NCBI GenBank assembly: GCA_963662515.1
Contig: OY759675.1
Coordinates: 1-64,000 of the forward strand
DNA length: 64,000 bases
Reading direction: 5' to 3'
Source: JAFGDI01 sp963662515
GTDB taxonomy: Bacteria; Planctomycetota; Phycisphaerae; Sedimentisphaerales; SM23-30
The notes under the pieces: generated by a model
Told to the model about the DNA's origin: nothing
The model's input: only the letters and a program-made list of their open reading frames with translations
Databases searched by the model: none
Made by a program: the position numbers and the translations under genes
Shown here: in pieces, positions 63,905-64,000 of the stretch
Numbering within the stretch: position 1 is the first letter of the stretch
Layout: each line of letters begins with the position of its first letter

Positions 63905-63931
63905 CGGTCCGGATGCGGGCCGTTTTTTTTT
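63905..63931 (+). terminator. Rho-independent terminator
   Basis: Stem CGGTCC / GGGCCG (one G-U pair) with nine T. Ends the small lipoprotein transcript. Confidence 0.8.
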
Positions 63932-64000
63932 AGTGAATACAGCGGTTGACCGGCTATACCATGAAACCGCATGAAGGTAAGTGCTGTAAGAGGCAAAAGT

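Noticed and set aside
63961..64000. Possible start of a further gene (ATG AAA CCG)
   Set aside because: No ribosome site and only 13 codons before the window ends; not supportable.

Overview
The window reads as a chromosomal stretch around the replication origin of a Gram-negative, moderately AT-rich bacterium, most likely a member of the Planctomycetota, class Phycisphaerae (Sedimentisphaerales-like). This placement is an inference. It rests on several secreted proteins ending in dockerin-like EF-hand modules, GLUG-repeat proteins, secreted GH31 and GH2 glycosidases with a TonB receptor, a flagellin, and GT9 and outer-membrane proteins that imply a diderm envelope. No rRNA, tRNA or CRISPR array was recognised.

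Origin region (1-6.2 kb). gyrB (partial), dciA and dnaN run leftward. parB, a ComEA-like helix-hairpin-helix protein and comM run rightward. Between them lies about 950 bp of AT-rich DNA with DnaA boxes, a 22-bp perfect palindrome and three copies of the same variant parS site. Neither dnaA nor parA is present. Gene orientation diverges from this region, as expected for oriC.

Sugar-uptake and glycosidase block (6.2-15.4 kb). A TonB-dependent receptor is followed by a secreted GH31 enzyme, a secreted GH2 enzyme and a convergent membrane glycosyltransferase. Then come stress and housekeeping genes (15.4-25.4 kb): hsp20 behind a sigma-54-type promoter, an FmdB zinc ribbon, a TPR lipoprotein, an RNase Z-like hydrolase, a beta-barrel protein, nadE, a coiled-coil lipoprotein, a small membrane protein, a kelch protein, a radical SAM enzyme and a STAS protein. 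A second DnaA-box cluster lies at 17.8-18.1 kb.

Accessory stretch (25.4-36.1 kb). A 1.2-kb non-coding region holds a 58-codon gene, an inverted repeat and a GC-rich structured RNA candidate. That RNA has two hairpins exposing CCUCC (anti-Shine-Dalgarno) loops. Downstream are a 2050-residue surface protein with 264-bp tandem repeats, a flagellin with two unusual cysteines only 8 bp further on, and a small coupled XRE-regulator operon.

Housekeeping and mobile-DNA stretch (36.2-47.6 kb). recG, an amidase, a GT9 transferase, a DNA methyltransferase, pheT lacking its OB domain, hemB, an isochorismatase-like hydrolase and a degenerate HD-GYP/PilZ protein are found here. A 170-bp nested palindromic element sits between the methyltransferase gene and pheT. 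A REP-associated transposase flanked by two 146-bp repeats sits between pheT and hemB, and the repeat ends supply the stop codons of the neighbouring genes.

Last stretch (47.6-64 kb). A second GH31 enzyme is followed by a roughly 3-kb segment carrying one GLUG-repeat gene, bounded by 69-bp direct repeats derived from the 3' end of a pyroglutamyl-peptidase gene. After this come dnaE, rsmE, two more dockerin-type secreted proteins and a small lipoprotein. A recurrent motif, GTCCTATAAT, lies 150-240 bp upstream of several genes and may be a shared promoter element.
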